Shown in pieces: positions 1 to 13,482 of a DNA stretch of 64,000 nt. Source of the DNA: Morella rubra. Lineage: Eukaryota; Streptophyta; Magnoliopsida; Fagales; Myricaceae. Each line of letters opens with the position of its first letter. The stretch's first letter is position 1. Under the pieces are notes generated by a model. It searched no databases. It was not told the origin of the DNA and saw only the letters and a list, made by a program, of their open reading frames with translations. Location of the stretch: contig CM025856.1 of NCBI GenBank assembly GCA_003952965.2, positions 25,057,614 to 25,121,613 of the forward strand, given 5' to 3'. The position numbers and the translations under genes were made by a program.

Positions 1-410
1 AGGGGAGCTTGAAACCCAAGCCCAGCCCAAAATAATTACCAAGCGTAACTTAGGCACTTGCAATCTTGATTTACTGTCAACGTAACAGGTTGGATTAAAA
101 GCAAGTAGCTTTCTGCCAAAATACGTTAAAACTAAATGAGTCTTAAAGTGTTGTCCAACATTCTATATTGAATTGTCCCCCCAAAAAACTGCCTGCGTGA
201 AGATCAAGTACCTATTGTTTCTTTCTTTTTATCAGGGGAAAAAAATCTTGCATAAAACTCGAGCAAAATCCTTCAACCAGATATGGTTGAAGCTATAAAG
301 AACACAAATAATAAGTGGAAGTTTAAAAAAGAAAAAGAAAAAGTACACATAAGAAAAACTAGGTCAAAAATGCACAAAAAATAACAAAAAATTGAAATCA
401 ATAAACTAAC

Positions 411-1382
411 CTTTGGAACATTGATGAAAACCACCCTTTCTTCTTAGTTTCAGGTTTGCTGTCCTTCCCCACTTCCTCAGCTTCTTCAGCCTCACTGTCA
501 CTGCTGAAGACCTCTTCCTTGTCCATCATGCTTTCACCATGATCTGCTGCAACAACCTCTATATTGTCCCCATTCTCACCCACAGGATCTGTATAATCCA
601 ATTTTGCCTGACGAGGTGTATCATCCCAAACTGTATTCTTCTTTGTTGGCTTTTTCTTTGGCTCTGCCTTGGAGACCTTGCTAACAACAGTTTCTGGTTT
701 CTTCGCACCTTTAGCTCTAAGCTTCTGAAGCTTATTTAGATCAAAAGCCCCAGCACGAGAACTTGCATCTGCTACACCATTAACAACACCATTCACACTA
801 TAATCCTCATTATGAATATAATTACCATTGGAGTGTCCACTCTCCAATTTCCGGTCTTTCCTGTTATCACTATCCCCACCATCATTGGCAGAAGTACCTT
901 CACTTTTTTTGCTACTTACTCCTTCAAATCCAGGCTTTTGCATTTGCCCCTGCTTCTTACTACTATTTAAAGGCTTTCCAACCAACTTGCTTTGATTTCT
1001 TCAAATCCTCAGCCCGAGCCTCAGCCTCCTTTTTAAGTTGCCTAAAAGTTTCATCAAAATTCGTGTAAAGTGTCCGTTTGGGGTCATAAATCTCTGAAAA
1101 CTCACGCTTCACCATTGCAAGCAGCTCGTCCACATACAACAGATGCAGGATCCGCTGAAACACGGCCACAAATACAAGGCCAAGGTCATTATGGAAGGTC
1201 CATTTGAGAGTGTAAGCAGCACCTGGGGCATCATAGTTGTACAATTCTGCACCAGATCGTTCTTCCAAAAGACAGGACCTGATCAAGGTGTCAATTGGTG
1301 AGCCCTTAAGGGCATTTCCAAGCTCTTTACACGCCCAGAGGATTAATCCTCCTCGAGTAAATATTAGTAACTGCTCTAACAT
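411..1382 (-). CDS. SRPRA: Signal recognition particle receptor subunit alpha, N-terminal exon (partial, frameshifted)
   Basis: The product is the ER-membrane docking subunit that receives SRP-ribosome complexes through its GTPase domain. The first 139 codons from ATG 1382 match the SRX domain at the N terminus of the family (starts MLEQLLIFTRGGLILW), which binds the beta subunit. A second open stretch (985 down to 411) encodes the charged, lysine- and acid-rich linker, ending at a donor site (AG|GTTAGT) at 411/410. The GTPase exons lie off the left edge. The two stretches are in different frames. At about 974-984 the minus strand has a direct repeat of GTTG; removing one copy would keep a single frame from the SRX domain into the linker. 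As written, the SRX frame ends at a stop near 963. This may be a sequencing error, an allele or a real lesion. Family assignment is strong from the SRX match; the state of the gene is uncertain. Confidence 0.88.
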
Positions 1383-1408
1383 CGCCTATACTCGTATTAC
1401 ATATATAC

Positions 1409-2087
1409 CCTGTAATCAAATTCAGCAAATATTAGAATCTGAATCCCAATAATTCCAGATGGCAAGGAAATAAAGGAAATATAGGAGAGAGAAAAACGGA
1501 AAAATGAATCTCCAATTCAAAGCTGAGAAAAAACCCAACTTGCCAAGCAACAAAAAAAGAAGAAGAGAAAAAACCAAACTTCAACTTCAGATTCTATAAT
1601 CTTTTCTGTCGTAGCAGATCTAATACTCCATAAACCATGCCAAATACAACCACATCTTCAAGATCAGGGATTTTCGTATTCAATTTCTGCTCCTTTCCCA
1701 ATTTCATGTTCAAACAATGCCAAGAATCCATGCATATGACTTAATATCCTCCGCGAGAAATAAAAAGCCTAAAAAAGATGAATTTAAATTCAGCGCCCTA
1801 GATACTAACAATTATGGATTCATATATTTCGAGAAACAAAAAATAAAGACTCACAAACCAAACAGACCGAAATCCACACAATCGAGGATCATGAATTTTA
1901 TGAAATAGAGAAATTGAAGGAATAGAAGAAGAGAAATCAAGTACCTGTGTTTTCCTTGCCTATGGACAAAGAGAGCAAAACTGGAAAAAAGAAAAAAAAA
2001 AAAATTAAAAGAGATGCAACTGGAGAGAGAGGGAGAGAAAGAAAAAGAAAGGGAATCAAAATTATAATTTTTAAGAATGTTCCGCAA
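1409..2087 (-). other. 5'UTR exon and leader intron of the SRP receptor gene
   Basis: On the minus strand a donor CACAG|GTAC sits at 1945/1944 and an acceptor TTACAG at 1412-1410, followed by a short leader to the ATG at 1382. This suggests a non-coding first exon from about 2060 to 1945 and a 5'UTR intron of about 535 bp, common in plant housekeeping genes. It is inferred from splice motifs only. Confidence 0.5.
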
Positions 2088-2095
2088 TATATATA
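2087..2095 (-). promoter_or_regulatory. Candidate TATA box of the SRP receptor gene
   Basis: The minus strand reads CTATATATATTG just upstream of the proposed non-coding first exon, followed by a purine/pyrimidine-rich leader. Placement fits a core promoter, but no transcription start is known. Confidence 0.4.
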
Positions 2096-2273
2096 GCTGC
2101 AGTTTTCTCGTTGGTATAAAAGCGTGGGTGGGCGTTAAGGGTGCGTACCGATACCCAAAATTTCATTCCGATTCCAATTTGAAATGAACCGAAATTTTTA
2201 AAAACGGAATTTGAAAATTTCGATTTCATTAATGGAGGCCGAAATTTTACTTTGGCCTAAAATAAAAAATGGG

Positions 2274-2274
<1 letters not shown>

Positions 2275-2314
<40 letters not shown>
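2275..2314. repeat. Poly-T tract, about 40 nt
   Basis: An uninterrupted run of about 40 T. It could be the poly(A) tail of a minus-strand retroposon, but no coding retroposon sequence adjoins it. Homopolymer length is also unreliable in assemblies. Confidence 0.8.
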
Positions 2315-2319
<5 letters not shown>

Positions 2320-3305
2320 GAAGGGAAAAAAATTGCAGATTGTAGGTTTATGGGCAGTTTCAAATCATTCCATCGATAAAGGAAAAAAAAATTGCAGATT
2401 GTATCCAATCATTCCAAACATTTATTCTGTCCGAAAACCACTATAACGAAGAGAGATTACACTTTGATAAGGCAACAAGCAAATACAGATTAAACTTCCG
2501 GAAAATACAAATTACACTTCCAGCAAATATCAATTCTATGACAAGGCAACAAGCAAAGACAGATTACACTTCCAGCAGCTCTAGGCTACGAACTGCTCCA
2601 GATGATATTTTTGCTATCTTAGTGGTACAACTTGATAACAAGAGAAGAAAGCCAAGAAAAAGAAGAAGATAATAAGAGAAGAAGATGCGAATATTGGGGT
2701 ATTTCTTTCTTTATTTCTTTACTAACGCTAGCTCCACTGTCATTAATTATTGTCTTCTGATGATCTTATCCTAGCTAAACAACCGACCAATACCATAGAT
2801 GTTTTACATATTACTTTTCTGTTTATAGTTTCAAACACCCAAGTCACATATTAAAAATACAATCATCTAACATACTTGAGATTCAGAATTGTTACTTGCA
2901 GACTAGTTAGACATGGTAACATCAGGTCATGGTGCTACTTATCACATTACACCACTCCATCTAGCACAAAAATGTAGACAGTCCATGACATATAGAAAAT
3001 TTGTAAGTATATTAGCGGACCGAGCCACTCGATTCACTGAGCTCAAGTTGACTAAAACTGAATACCCAGAAAAAATACACACACAAGAAGCTAACTGTAA
3101 TCATAGTCTATAGTCTGTTCATAATCATCTTTGGATATAGCAGCAGCTAATTGCAATCATAATCCATAAAGCAAATTAACAAACCCTAAAGCCATTTAAA
3201 GAAAAAATACAATATTTACAAAACTAAAATTAACAAATCTTACCTCAAGAGAGAGTTGGTGAGAGATTCGGCCACCAAAGGTCCAAAACTCAACTGAAAT
3301 CCTGC

Positions 3306-3309
3306 GAGT

Positions 3310-3344
<35 letters not shown>

Positions 3345-3345
3345 T
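3306..3345. repeat. GA microsatellite
   Basis: About 12 GA units followed by GATA-like units. On the minus strand it makes a CT-rich tract that produces spurious Ser/Leu-rich open frames. Confidence 0.85.
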
Positions 3346-4965
3346 TCGAGAGGGACGGACGGACGACGACGATGGACGGAGGCCAGACTCAGTTTTTTTT
3401 TTTTTTGCCGGGGGGGAAGGGGGCACTGGGCTCTGCGAGTGGCTGCTAGGAGGAGGAGTTGGGTCAGTGGCGGAACTAGGAATCCAATCAAAGGGGGTCG
3501 AACTCTTAAGAAAAAATGACAAATTTTTTTTTTTTACTAAGTAATGCAAAAAAATATTTTAGAGTTAAAATATCAAAACTTAAGAACTAAAAATATTAAA
3601 TACACATACTGTACTATTTACTTATTTATTATCTAAATAAAACAAAACAAACAAAATTCATCAATCTAATTTTATAGTTTGCTTAAACCGGCACCTACAC
3701 CGAATAGGCCGGTTTTTAAATATTGACCAACTACACCTACACCTACATTGTTAAAGGAAAAAACCGACACTTAGCGGTGATGGTTTTTGGTTAACTTGTA
3801 TTTATATTGAGTCATTTTTTTTAGCATTTTACACACTTCGCTCAATTTTTTTTTTCTTTTGGTCCATTGATCGCATATCAATAAAATCTAAACTAATGAA
3901 ATTCAAAATTAGTAAGAAAAAAGCAAACTACAAATTTCAAACCAAAACTAATAAGAAGCAAAAGTTAATTGCACCTGTCCTCCACATGTCCCTCTACTAT
4001 AACCCCAACACTAGTTTTATCCAATAATTTAACTATAACGGTCTGCCCAGAATAAATTCACTACAACATGTAAATTTGGACTGTGTACTTAGCTCATATT
4101 TGAAGACTAACAAAAATTAAAACATAAATTTCTGGCATGGTTAGAAGCCAAAATAGTATTCTCATATTTCAAATGTTGTACCATTAAGACAACAGAACAA
4201 TTTGTTACACTTCAAATCGTTAATTAAGATTTATTTAAGAGACTAAAAAATATGTGAAAAAAATATAGTTAGAGTCAATTGATTAAAAACCCCGTTTCTG
4301 ACATAAAAGAGGGCGTTTTTTCATATTTGTTGTGAACAAGCGTTTTTTTTTTTCCATTGTTAATTGTCGTTTCTTGTATTCACAAACATAAGAAAGCCTT
4401 AAAAAATACAATAACTTCGTGAAGCCCACTGTCCAGTAACTCATCTTCCTTAGATCCTCTCCTCTGTCCTCTCGCATGAATCCCTTGTTACAGAGAACAA
4501 CCCCTTCAGAGTTTCGGCGCCACCACTGGAAAATCAATTGAAGAACATCACGGCTGCCTATGCACAGGGAGTTTGGAGAGGGAGGGGAGGGAGAGAGAGG
4601 CAAATGGTGGAAGGCTAAAAACTGTCGAAGAAGAAATTGAGGGGGGCGGGGGGTCGACGAAGAAGAAATGGGAGGGGGAAGTAGTCGTTTAACATAGAAA
4701 TGGGCGGGCTAGGCTAAAGACATAAAAAAAAAAAATTGGAAGGATTTCTCAGGGCGATGGGGGGCGGCTGCCCCCTATTGTCCCTGTGTAGTTTCCGTTG
4801 GGTTGGGACGTTTCAAATTGTCGATGAAGAAAAGCCTCTCTTCGTGTTACCTGGGTCGTTTTGAGATTGATTACTTGTTCCTGGACATTATTCAAGAAAT
4901 GACGCGGTTGTCAACAACGTTGAAGGAAAGATCAAAGATACCCGGAAGAAGAAAGAAAAAACTAC

Positions 4966-5173
4966 GGGTATGTTTGGATTAGATCTTAAAACAGTTTTTT
5001 ATGTTTGTGTGTTTTTGATGTAGTATAGATTCTCTTGGAATTGGTGAAAAATTTATTAAAATTTGTTGGAATTTGTAAAAAGTTATTAGGATTGATGAAA
5101 AGGTATTAGAATTGATGAAAAGTTAATTATGAGAAGTTTTTGAAATCGTTTTGAAAACAATCCAAATATAGCC
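4966..5173. mobile_element. MITE candidate (hAT-like ends)
   Basis: About 208 bp bounded by inverted ends: the left reads GGGTATGTTTGGATT and the reverse complement of the right reads GGCTATATTTGGATT. The interior is AT-rich without coding capacity. Similar ends occur on elements at 52603 and 53985. No clear target duplication was found. Confidence 0.5.
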
Positions 5174-6639
5174 TACATTTGCACGGCCCAACTATAGGTT
5201 GTTGAATTTGCAACCTCCCGATTAATTTGGAAGAAACTGTGGTGTGCAACAATTTTGTCTTTATAAATTTTATCTTCGTAATTAAATTTTAAAGTTGCCA
5301 GACATTTCTGAAATTAATGGTTGTCGGAGCTAATGTGATAAAAATATTAACTTGGGTAAAAAATATCAAAACCTCTTTGAGAATGATTGATGTATCAAAA
5401 AAAAAAAAAAAACTGTTATGAAGGCATGTATGATCGAAACTCTCTGCAATTCATGTCCCTCAGCAACACGCGGATTTAGGCGGAATTCTGTTTTGGTAGA
5501 CAATTAGTTTTCTTTGTTCTTCTCAAGTTGTGGTATACAATTGGTTGAACAGTGAACTCGGTGGCGTAAAAAGGATAAGAAAAAGATGAGAAACTTCTTG
5601 GCGACTACCTTGAGGTGTTTCTGTACTTCTATGAAATAGTTTAACGATGGGTTAAAATTTTGAATTTTGGGTATAGGAGTTAATGAAAAAGTGAAAATAT
5701 ATAGTTTATGAGAATTTGTGAAAAGTAAAGATATTTTATGGGAGTTGGTAAAAAAATAAAGAGAGAAAATTTGCATAAATATTATGTTGAAAAAGAATGA
5801 TTTGATAAAGAGAAATTATTTTATAAATTTTTTAATGGAGTCAAAATTTTGGCCATCAGAGATTAATTATAAAACCGATATTGGCTGGATAAATTATAAA
5901 ATTCCAAAGAAAATACATCAAACCGTAGTATGCATGGCAAGTGAACTTCACATCTGACAACATAACATTGCAGTGTGGATGGCGAATGAGAACGACTTGC
6001 TTTGAATATTTACGTAAAATCCGTTAAATAATTTGTTCTGATCAGCAACAATTGATTAATATGCTTCCATAGGTTCAATTTGCCAACTGGGTGATCAACA
6101 ATAATTAATTATTTTCCTTCTTTATTCATGATCATCCCAATGTAACTCTTGGATTATTATTATTTTTTCAGATGTTAAGCAAATTATTATATTTTATTTT
6201 TGCAATGTTAAACAAATCAAATCAGAACTTTTTTACAATTTCCTTTTTGAAATAAACTGTGAAATGCAAAGAGAAATAAACATTCAAGTATTAAAATGTT
6301 ATAGGATTTACTTACCGAAACTTTGAGTGGACATAGTTAAATATTACTGTACAAGAAATGATAGGTAGAATATCTTGTCCTATGCAAATTAAAAAGAAGT
6401 TATCAGATTTTATAAAGAACGGTAATCTCAAATTGTAAAAATGACATTTAACTCCAAAAGTTAGCTTAGTGATTAAGGCTTGAACCATGGTGGTTTGCTC
6501 ATTCTAAAGTATCAAGTTCAAAATCTCATAGATGCTAACAATCCTTTAAAAATTGCCAGAACCAGTAAAAAAAAGAAAAAAAGGAGGACAATTCTCTAGG
6601 CATGGTCCTCACTTTATCTACCAATACAAATTCTTATCG

Positions 6640-9189
6640 TGGTTCAGTCTTCTCGAGCCCATGCATCCCTCCATCCACAGTTAGGTAAAAAGGGGGACGA
6701 AGAGTGAAGACTGCATCTACGCCCACGTCCCAAGTGGAAACTGTAAATCCAGATTTTCCTCCATTGAAAAACGTCTATTCTGTTGTGGGTACCAGTTAGT
6801 TTCCAAGTTCTGATCATCCCCATCACGGTGCCTCTTCAAAAGTTGAATAGCCTCAACCAAATCTCCACAGCTTCTAGTTTTTTCATCAGGTACATGATCC
6901 AAATGGACATGATCAACATCCTCATGGAGCATCCCAGCTTGGTGATAATTCACTCGCGGATGGACTCCGTAACTTTTAACAAAGGTTGAATTTACAAAGG
7001 GAGGAAAATCAAGTCTGGGACAGTAGAACCTTACTTGATCGCAGTACTCCAGCCATACATGAGCTATTGACTGAACTTAATACACCTCTCCATTACACCG
7101 AGTGAGGCACGGACAGTTGAGTCAAATGTGATATCCTTTCCGACATCCCAAAGGGGTCTATCTGTGGAAATCCTAGGACTGGGTCCGATATCAGCCCCAC
7201 TAACACTTATTTTACATGAGTTACCATTTGAAGTCTCCTTGCGGTAAATAAACCAGTCTGGAATCTTATTTCCCGGGCATATAATGCCAAAGCTCTTAAG
7301 ATTTCCCCGATAAACGAAAGTAATAATTTTTCAGCAAGACCAAAGCAAACACAATTGCATATAAAAGAGAGATCAAAGAGAGAGAGTCCCACCGTATGCA
7401 TTGGAGGTTTTGGCACATGGTTCTCTATATCCACGTGCATTTTATGACATCCAGACAAGTCAATCCAATGCAGTGTTTGTGAATCGCTTGTGTTGCATAG
7501 AAATCTTTTTGATACTTATGGAAAAGTTTCCAAAGATATGCATCCACTAGCATATACCTTACTGATATTTGGTGGAAGGTCTAGAATTTCTTGAATTCGC
7601 TTGCAATCCTCCAAGATAAGGAGCTTCAATCCTACAAATCTTTTGATGCTTGTAGGGAGGCTAACAATATCGGTCCCTGACAGATCTAATTCTGCAATGT
7701 GGAAGAGCAATTAAGCATCATAAAGAAATCTAATTCTGATATGACACAGTTTTTAAGATTAAAAAATTCTAGAGCTAGAAACATTGTTCAGGAACAACTA
7801 TATGTCAGTGGAAACGCTTGAATTAGTTGGAGGCAACAATGGGAATAATTCTACATTTGACGAAAACTCATATTCCCTTGGAGACACAATGCAGTGTCAA
7901 TCATCCTCCACGTTCTTTGGAAGCTCAATTTGAACAATCACTGGCATAAAGTTCCCTTAGATGTAAGATGTTGCAACTGAAAAATGCTCCTTGGGAGATG
8001 CACAAGGTTTTTACAGCCTCCTAGATACAAAATGTGAAGCCCAATGAGGTACCCAATAGAGGAAGGCAGCTCTTCGATAGCAGTACTGTTTAGATGCAAT
8101 TCGTGTAAATGTTCCATTCCACATTCAATGTCAGGAAAGTTCTGAAGCCTTGGGCAACCTTCAAGGTTAAGCCATTCTAAAGATCTCAATTTGAGCCTTC
8201 TTGGAAGATTCCTAAGGCTAGAACATCCATCAAGAAGCCAAAAAACAAGCTTATCAAGGTATCCAACAAAATTATGAACCTCAACTAAATTTTCGCAGCA
8301 ACTAAGGATCAATTCCTTTAAATTTGGGATCCTCGACAGGTCTGGTATTGTTCTAAGGAATTTGCAATGAGAGAAATACATAAATATCAAGTTTTGAGAA
8401 CCTTGTTAAAAGAAAATACATAACGTTGCAGGAAGTTTAAAGCATAATCTAAAGAGAGATAAAATATTGGAAAACAAAAACATACCACGAATCCCTCTCC
8501 CAGCTCTTTGAGGAGGCTACAAGGCATTGTAAAAAAAATGACTCTCTCTCCATAGAAATTGGGTGGCAAAGATTCAAAAGAATATTCAGGCCAATCAAGA
8601 ACTCTTAACTCATTAGAGAGATAACTAAGCCCTCCAAGAAAGCGTGCATTACGATTTATAAACAATCTAATCCTTTTCATCTTCTTGAAGGCTCTGGAAC
8701 TCGAGCGAATTGTGTCTAGCTTAGGCAAATCCACCAATATGCCTTTCAATTTTGCTTGTTCCCTAGTAAACAAATAGATAAGTATTTAAGAAAATCAGAA
8801 GAATAAAGTTCTCAATACATTATCCCTTGCTACGACTACAATCAGTCTCCAATGACATATGCATACATAACCATGTACACATTGATTGGAATAAAAGAAA
8901 CGAACTTGCACTCCATCTATCTGGCCTTATAGATTGCTTTTCGTCATATACCTTCAAAAGTGATTTGTCTTGGCTATTGAAATGTACGAAAGTAAATAAT
9001 CAACGTACAAAATGTCAAAAGATGTATTTTTCCCAATTCACTTAAAATTCTCAACTGTTCATTAATGCAAGCTACTTGGAAAAACTATACCTTACAAAAT
9101 GAACAACAGTTGTGTATGACTGATTTTAAATATTCTTCTAAGTAAAAAACTATTTTGTTTAGACAAAAAATCAGAGTGGGGCAATAGGA

Positions 9190-9224
<35 letters not shown>

Positions 9225-11370
9225 ACGGCATGTATGAATTTCTTCACTAAAAAGGTCGATACTTTTCTAGCAGGTTTCAGACATACTAATGAAAAAGAAA
9301 CAAATGTAAAAATAAAAGCTATTTGGGTGCAACTCTTACCGTGTTTTCTTCAAGAATATAGCGAATATCTTCATGAAACCACGGTCTACTTCGCTTGCCA
9401 GGTTCTTTGGATGATTCTTGTCAAACTATTTCTCTACCCATTTGCTGCAGCAAGTCGTGCATCCACAATTTCTCAGTGAGTAGATAATGTTTATTAGACA
9501 CTTATCCATAAAGTTTCTTATACCAATATCCGGAGAGAAACCACAGCTGTCCATTATTTTAATGACATGATCCGCGTGTTCTCCTTTGAAGAAACATGCA
9601 ATATCAAGGAAGATTTCCTTCTCACTATCCTCCAACCCATCATAACTTACTCTAAGTATCTCTTGAATATTTTTGTTAGGAATTCTCTTGTACTTATCCA
9701 ATGCACTTTTCGATTGAGGTATAGTTTTGGCTTTTAAGTGCGAACTTATAACTGTTAAAGCTAGTGGAAGGCCACCAGCATATTCTATTACCTGTTCTGT
9801 GAGTTCCTTATAATTCTTAGCAAGTTTATCTTTCTTGAAGGCATGCCAGCTAAAGAGCTTAATAGAATCATTGCAATCCAATCTCTGCACCTCGTACATT
9901 GCATTCACTTCATGGTTAATTAATAAATTTTGATCTCTTATTGTTATAATGATTCTACTTCCTGAGTGAAACCAATCACAATCTCCAGCTAATTTTTCTA
10001 ATTGGACCAACTGATCCACATCATCAAGAACTAGAAGAACCCTTTTAGAGCAAATCCTATCCTTTATCACATTAATTCCTCTGTCAACATTGCCAACATT
10101 CAAACTTTTAGAGCCTCCTAATATATTAGACAGAAGGGTTTCTTATAGTTCGATCAGACCAGCTTCTTGATTTGAAATTTCTCTGATATTCGCAAGAAAA
10201 CAACTAGCTTCAAATCGATGACCAATCAAGTTATAAATTTCTTTGGCAACATTTGTCTTACCAATTCCACCAACTCCAAAGATCCCTATCATGTGTACCT
10301 TGTCCACCACAAGCTCGTTCACCTCAATCCTTAGAAGTAAATTGATGTCTTGTACACGGGACTCTATCCCAACTGGACATTTGGGAGTGTCTAAGTATGT
10401 ACGCTTTATTATCCTCTAGAATTCTTGAACAATTTTGTGGATGATTTCAGCTTCATTCCTACCAATGCAGTGGACAAGGAGAATGTAATGAGTTAGACTC
10501 CTCATGTTAAAGTACTGGATGCAAGTTTATTCTTTATGGAGCCCAAAAAATAAATCTTGTCAACCTTCTTTTCTCCCAACTACGTATGATTCCTTGAATT
10601 AAGGTCCACAGAAGATTGGGAAGACCAAAAAAATTGAAAAACATCAAATAATTTTAGTTGATACTGTTTCCTCATGATTTAGTTTATATTAAGCTGGCAA
10701 TTAATCAAAAGGACCGAAAAGTTCACTTAAATCTTATTTTGTCGGTCAGGGTGGATTCTCCAATAAATTTTGTTTGGAAGAAACTAATGTATACGTATAA
10801 TGGGTATTCTAACTAGGATAAACAAATTCTGGAATGAAAGACACAAGAGGGTTAGAAGTACCCGTCTTCTCCTAAATGCCACCCAGATAAATTGGCAACC
10901 TCTGTTAGGCCTGTCTTCCAGTCCCTTGTCTTGTAAAAATACTTCACCTTGTCTTGAAGTTCATCAAATGCTCTTCCAAAACTCTTGTACTTCTAATGGA
11001 TCTACACGGTAAAACACGGGTAAGATAACTTGATGCTTTGTCTTCTTACACTCTAGGATCTTCATCAACTCCTGCAAGCACCATTTGGATGATGCATAAT
11101 TTTTAGAGACTCAGAGAGTATGACAATCGAAATCCTAGACCCTTCAATGGCTTTGTAAAGTGCTGGTGTAATTTCCTCTCCTTTTCCAAGGTCGTTCTCA
11201 TCTATGAAGGTAGTAATTCCTAGTTGTCGCAACGCATAGAGTATATGGACCGCTAAATTTTGACGATTATCTTTGCCTCTAAAGCTCAAGAATACATGAT
11301 TAGCCTAGTGGCCAATGAAAGACGAAGCGGAAGAAGAAGTGACCTGTTGGAAGGCCATGGAAGAAGTCAT
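6640..11370 (-). pseudogene. TIR-NBS-LRR disease-resistance gene, degenerate
   Basis: The locus keeps the full domain order of an intracellular immune receptor. TIR: ATG at 11370 followed after 21 codons by an in-frame TAG (11307-11305), then the LSFRGKD motif and further TIR sequence to about 10870, with a shift near 11100 and another near 10985. NB-ARC: P-loop GVGGIGKT near 10270, kinase-2 LLVLDDVD near 10035, GLPLAL near 9770, FLDIACFF near 9590 and MHDLLQQMG near 9450; TAA at 10145-10143 sits where Gln is expected, and there is a frameshift near 9480. A donor follows near 9340. LRRs run 8773-7516 and include LPSSIGYL-type repeats. A C-JID-like motif (CPGNKIPDWF) lies near 7245-7275, and a C-terminal tail is open 6953-6717. 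With several stops and shifts it cannot encode a full receptor. Confidence 0.9.
9195..9223. repeat. TG microsatellite in a resistance-gene intron
   Basis: About 14 TG units between the NB-ARC and LRR exons of the relic. It is intronic and likely length-variable. Confidence 0.85.
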
Positions 11371-13480
11371 TGTGCATTAAGTCTGGTTGCTAATTGATCA
11401 ATGGATAAGTACAATACAAGCCAAGTTGAACTGAGAAGTCTGATGCCGCGTTGCCTCAGAGAAGACCAAACAAGGGAGACTTTTTAGACGCGTTGAAGTA
11501 AGGTTGATGAAGAAAGCGTGGGTGTACGATTCCCCTCGAAGGAAAAGAGGATCAACTTCTTAGGAAACTCCACTGATTAGAACATATTGGAATAAAAATT
11601 TGCATACTTTTAAAATTGAGGAGAAATGGTGCCGCATTGGGTCATCAGTCAAAAAGAATACGAGTTTGAGTTGTTAGAGAAATGTTGAGGAAACTTTTCT
11701 GCAAGTTCTTCTCCCCTGTACCCATCTTTAAAGGTTGAAAAAGACACCCTAGCTCTGTCATTGTGTCCAAGATTTTCAACGGTTTTTCCTTTCAGTTTAC
11801 AAAGTCACATTCAGCTTATTAGAGAGATCTTTTTCGGTGGGATTTTCAGTGGAGGGGTGTTTCTACTTTCAGGTAACTGCAACCTTCGCTCTTCATTTTT
11901 GTGTATGTTATCTATTTTTGTCGTTGTCCTTCGTATTGCGAGCAAAAATGTGCACAAAACCCTTGGCAATTTTCTTAGGCTTTGAAATTGCATGTTTTGG
12001 AGAAGCTGACTCTGCTGGCTCTGTCACATTTTGAAGATTATTATTGATTATGAGCAACAAACTGGTTGAATACTTGAAGTCTCATTGGGTTTAGGTATTT
12101 TGTATAGATATGTTCTTTGGCTTTCCGTAGAAAGGAGCTATCATTTGGGTTGTTGACGGCCAGTTGTGACTATGATGGCCAAAGGAGTAGTTTTCATCAA
12201 GCTTTGTTTTGTGGAGTACTTATGTGTGACATAAGGTGGTAGGTGAGTATAGATCAAGATCCTCTGTAATTTTCTACTGGAATTGCATAGTAGAATTTAG
12301 ATAGAGTCAAGTGAACCCTACTCCATTTAATGTTGATCATATATAGAGACAAAGCCTTCGGTCTCATAGGAGCGGGATATAAACACAAGACCAATCCACG
12401 TGTCGACTTCTGAGAGAACTACCCGAAGAGAATAATTCTTATATGTGAGATGTGTTTGGTAAATTGCATAGGATCGCTGGTTCAAAGCCTGCCTACCATG
12501 CTATCTTGGTTTTCTTTGATAAATTTTCACTATATAAAGGTTGAAGTCCACAAGACACCTTTATTTATATGCAAGGTTCTCGAAGATGTATTTGGAAAAT
12601 GGAGGGGCATTATAGTAAAATATTTTTAAAATATTAATATGTATTTTATATTTTATATATTTGTGAATGTATTGGTGGATAGAGTATCATGTGGAGGGTG
12701 ATGGATTGTGAGCATTTCTTAATGCTAAAGTGATTAGATCAAACAGTTAATATTTTTGATGGTTGTGATTGTGTGATATATTGATCATGGGATGCTATTA
12801 AACTATTTGAAATAGATGTAATCCAACGATCAGATTTAAGTTCTGAATTGGTTGAAGAATAAATGGTTGAGATCAAGTGATCTTTGATCTAATGGACGAA
12901 ATTCAATCCTTCTCGTTTGAAATGATATGTCCATTAATGAAATGGCATCTCTTTTTTAAGAGATATTCGTTCATGGAAAAGTTTCTTTTTCCATATAAAA
13001 TTTTGAGCAACGTGGACCCTATAATGGGGTCTATCTGTTATGTCGCTCTAAATTTTACTATGTAATTCAAATAAGAAATTACAAAGAATCTCAATCCGTT
13101 AAGGATGACTTGAGAAAACTAAGGACCAAATTTAACACGTGTTAGCTCGTTATTGGAAGTGACGTGTCGACGATTTAAGTATTTGGACGGGAATCAAATA
13201 GTAGGCCTTTTTGATATGAGTGGCAAAAAGTACAGACTATGATCAAAACTAAAATCCGATGGATGACCAAATTAGAATTGATGTTAAAACCCAAGTACCA
13301 ATAGTCATTAACCCTTGTTAAAATATCAAATTTAGGTCAATTTCTTCTGGTTGAATAGAAAAGTGGGTGCCCCGTTTGCATAATTGCAAGCATACGCATA
13401 CGCGTTGATGAGAAAAAACAAATGAAAGACTTCCTGTTCCTGTGCTACTTTAACTACTCGCTTCCTAAATAGATTTACAT
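11371..13480. other. Intergenic stretch without a supported gene
   Basis: Upstream flank of the TIR-NBS-LRR relic. Only short, unrelated open frames on both strands; no domain motif, repeat boundary or RNA gene was recognised. Confidence 0.5.
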
Positions 13481-13482
13481 CT

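Larger units (their letters stand above)
2315..6639. other. Intergenic stretch without a supported gene
   Basis: AT-rich DNA between the SRP receptor gene and the resistance-gene relic. It holds a GA microsatellite near 3306-3345, G- or T-rich low-complexity runs, a phrase near 3465-3510 (gtggcggaactagg) that resembles common plant repeats, and one MITE candidate at 4966-5173. Open frames here are short and low in complexity. I see no gene. Confidence 0.6.

Noticed and set aside
3196-3549. Minus-strand open frames of about 80-117 codons rich in Ser, Pro and Leu
   Set aside because: They are translations of GA/CT microsatellite and T-rich DNA; no domain and no splice context.
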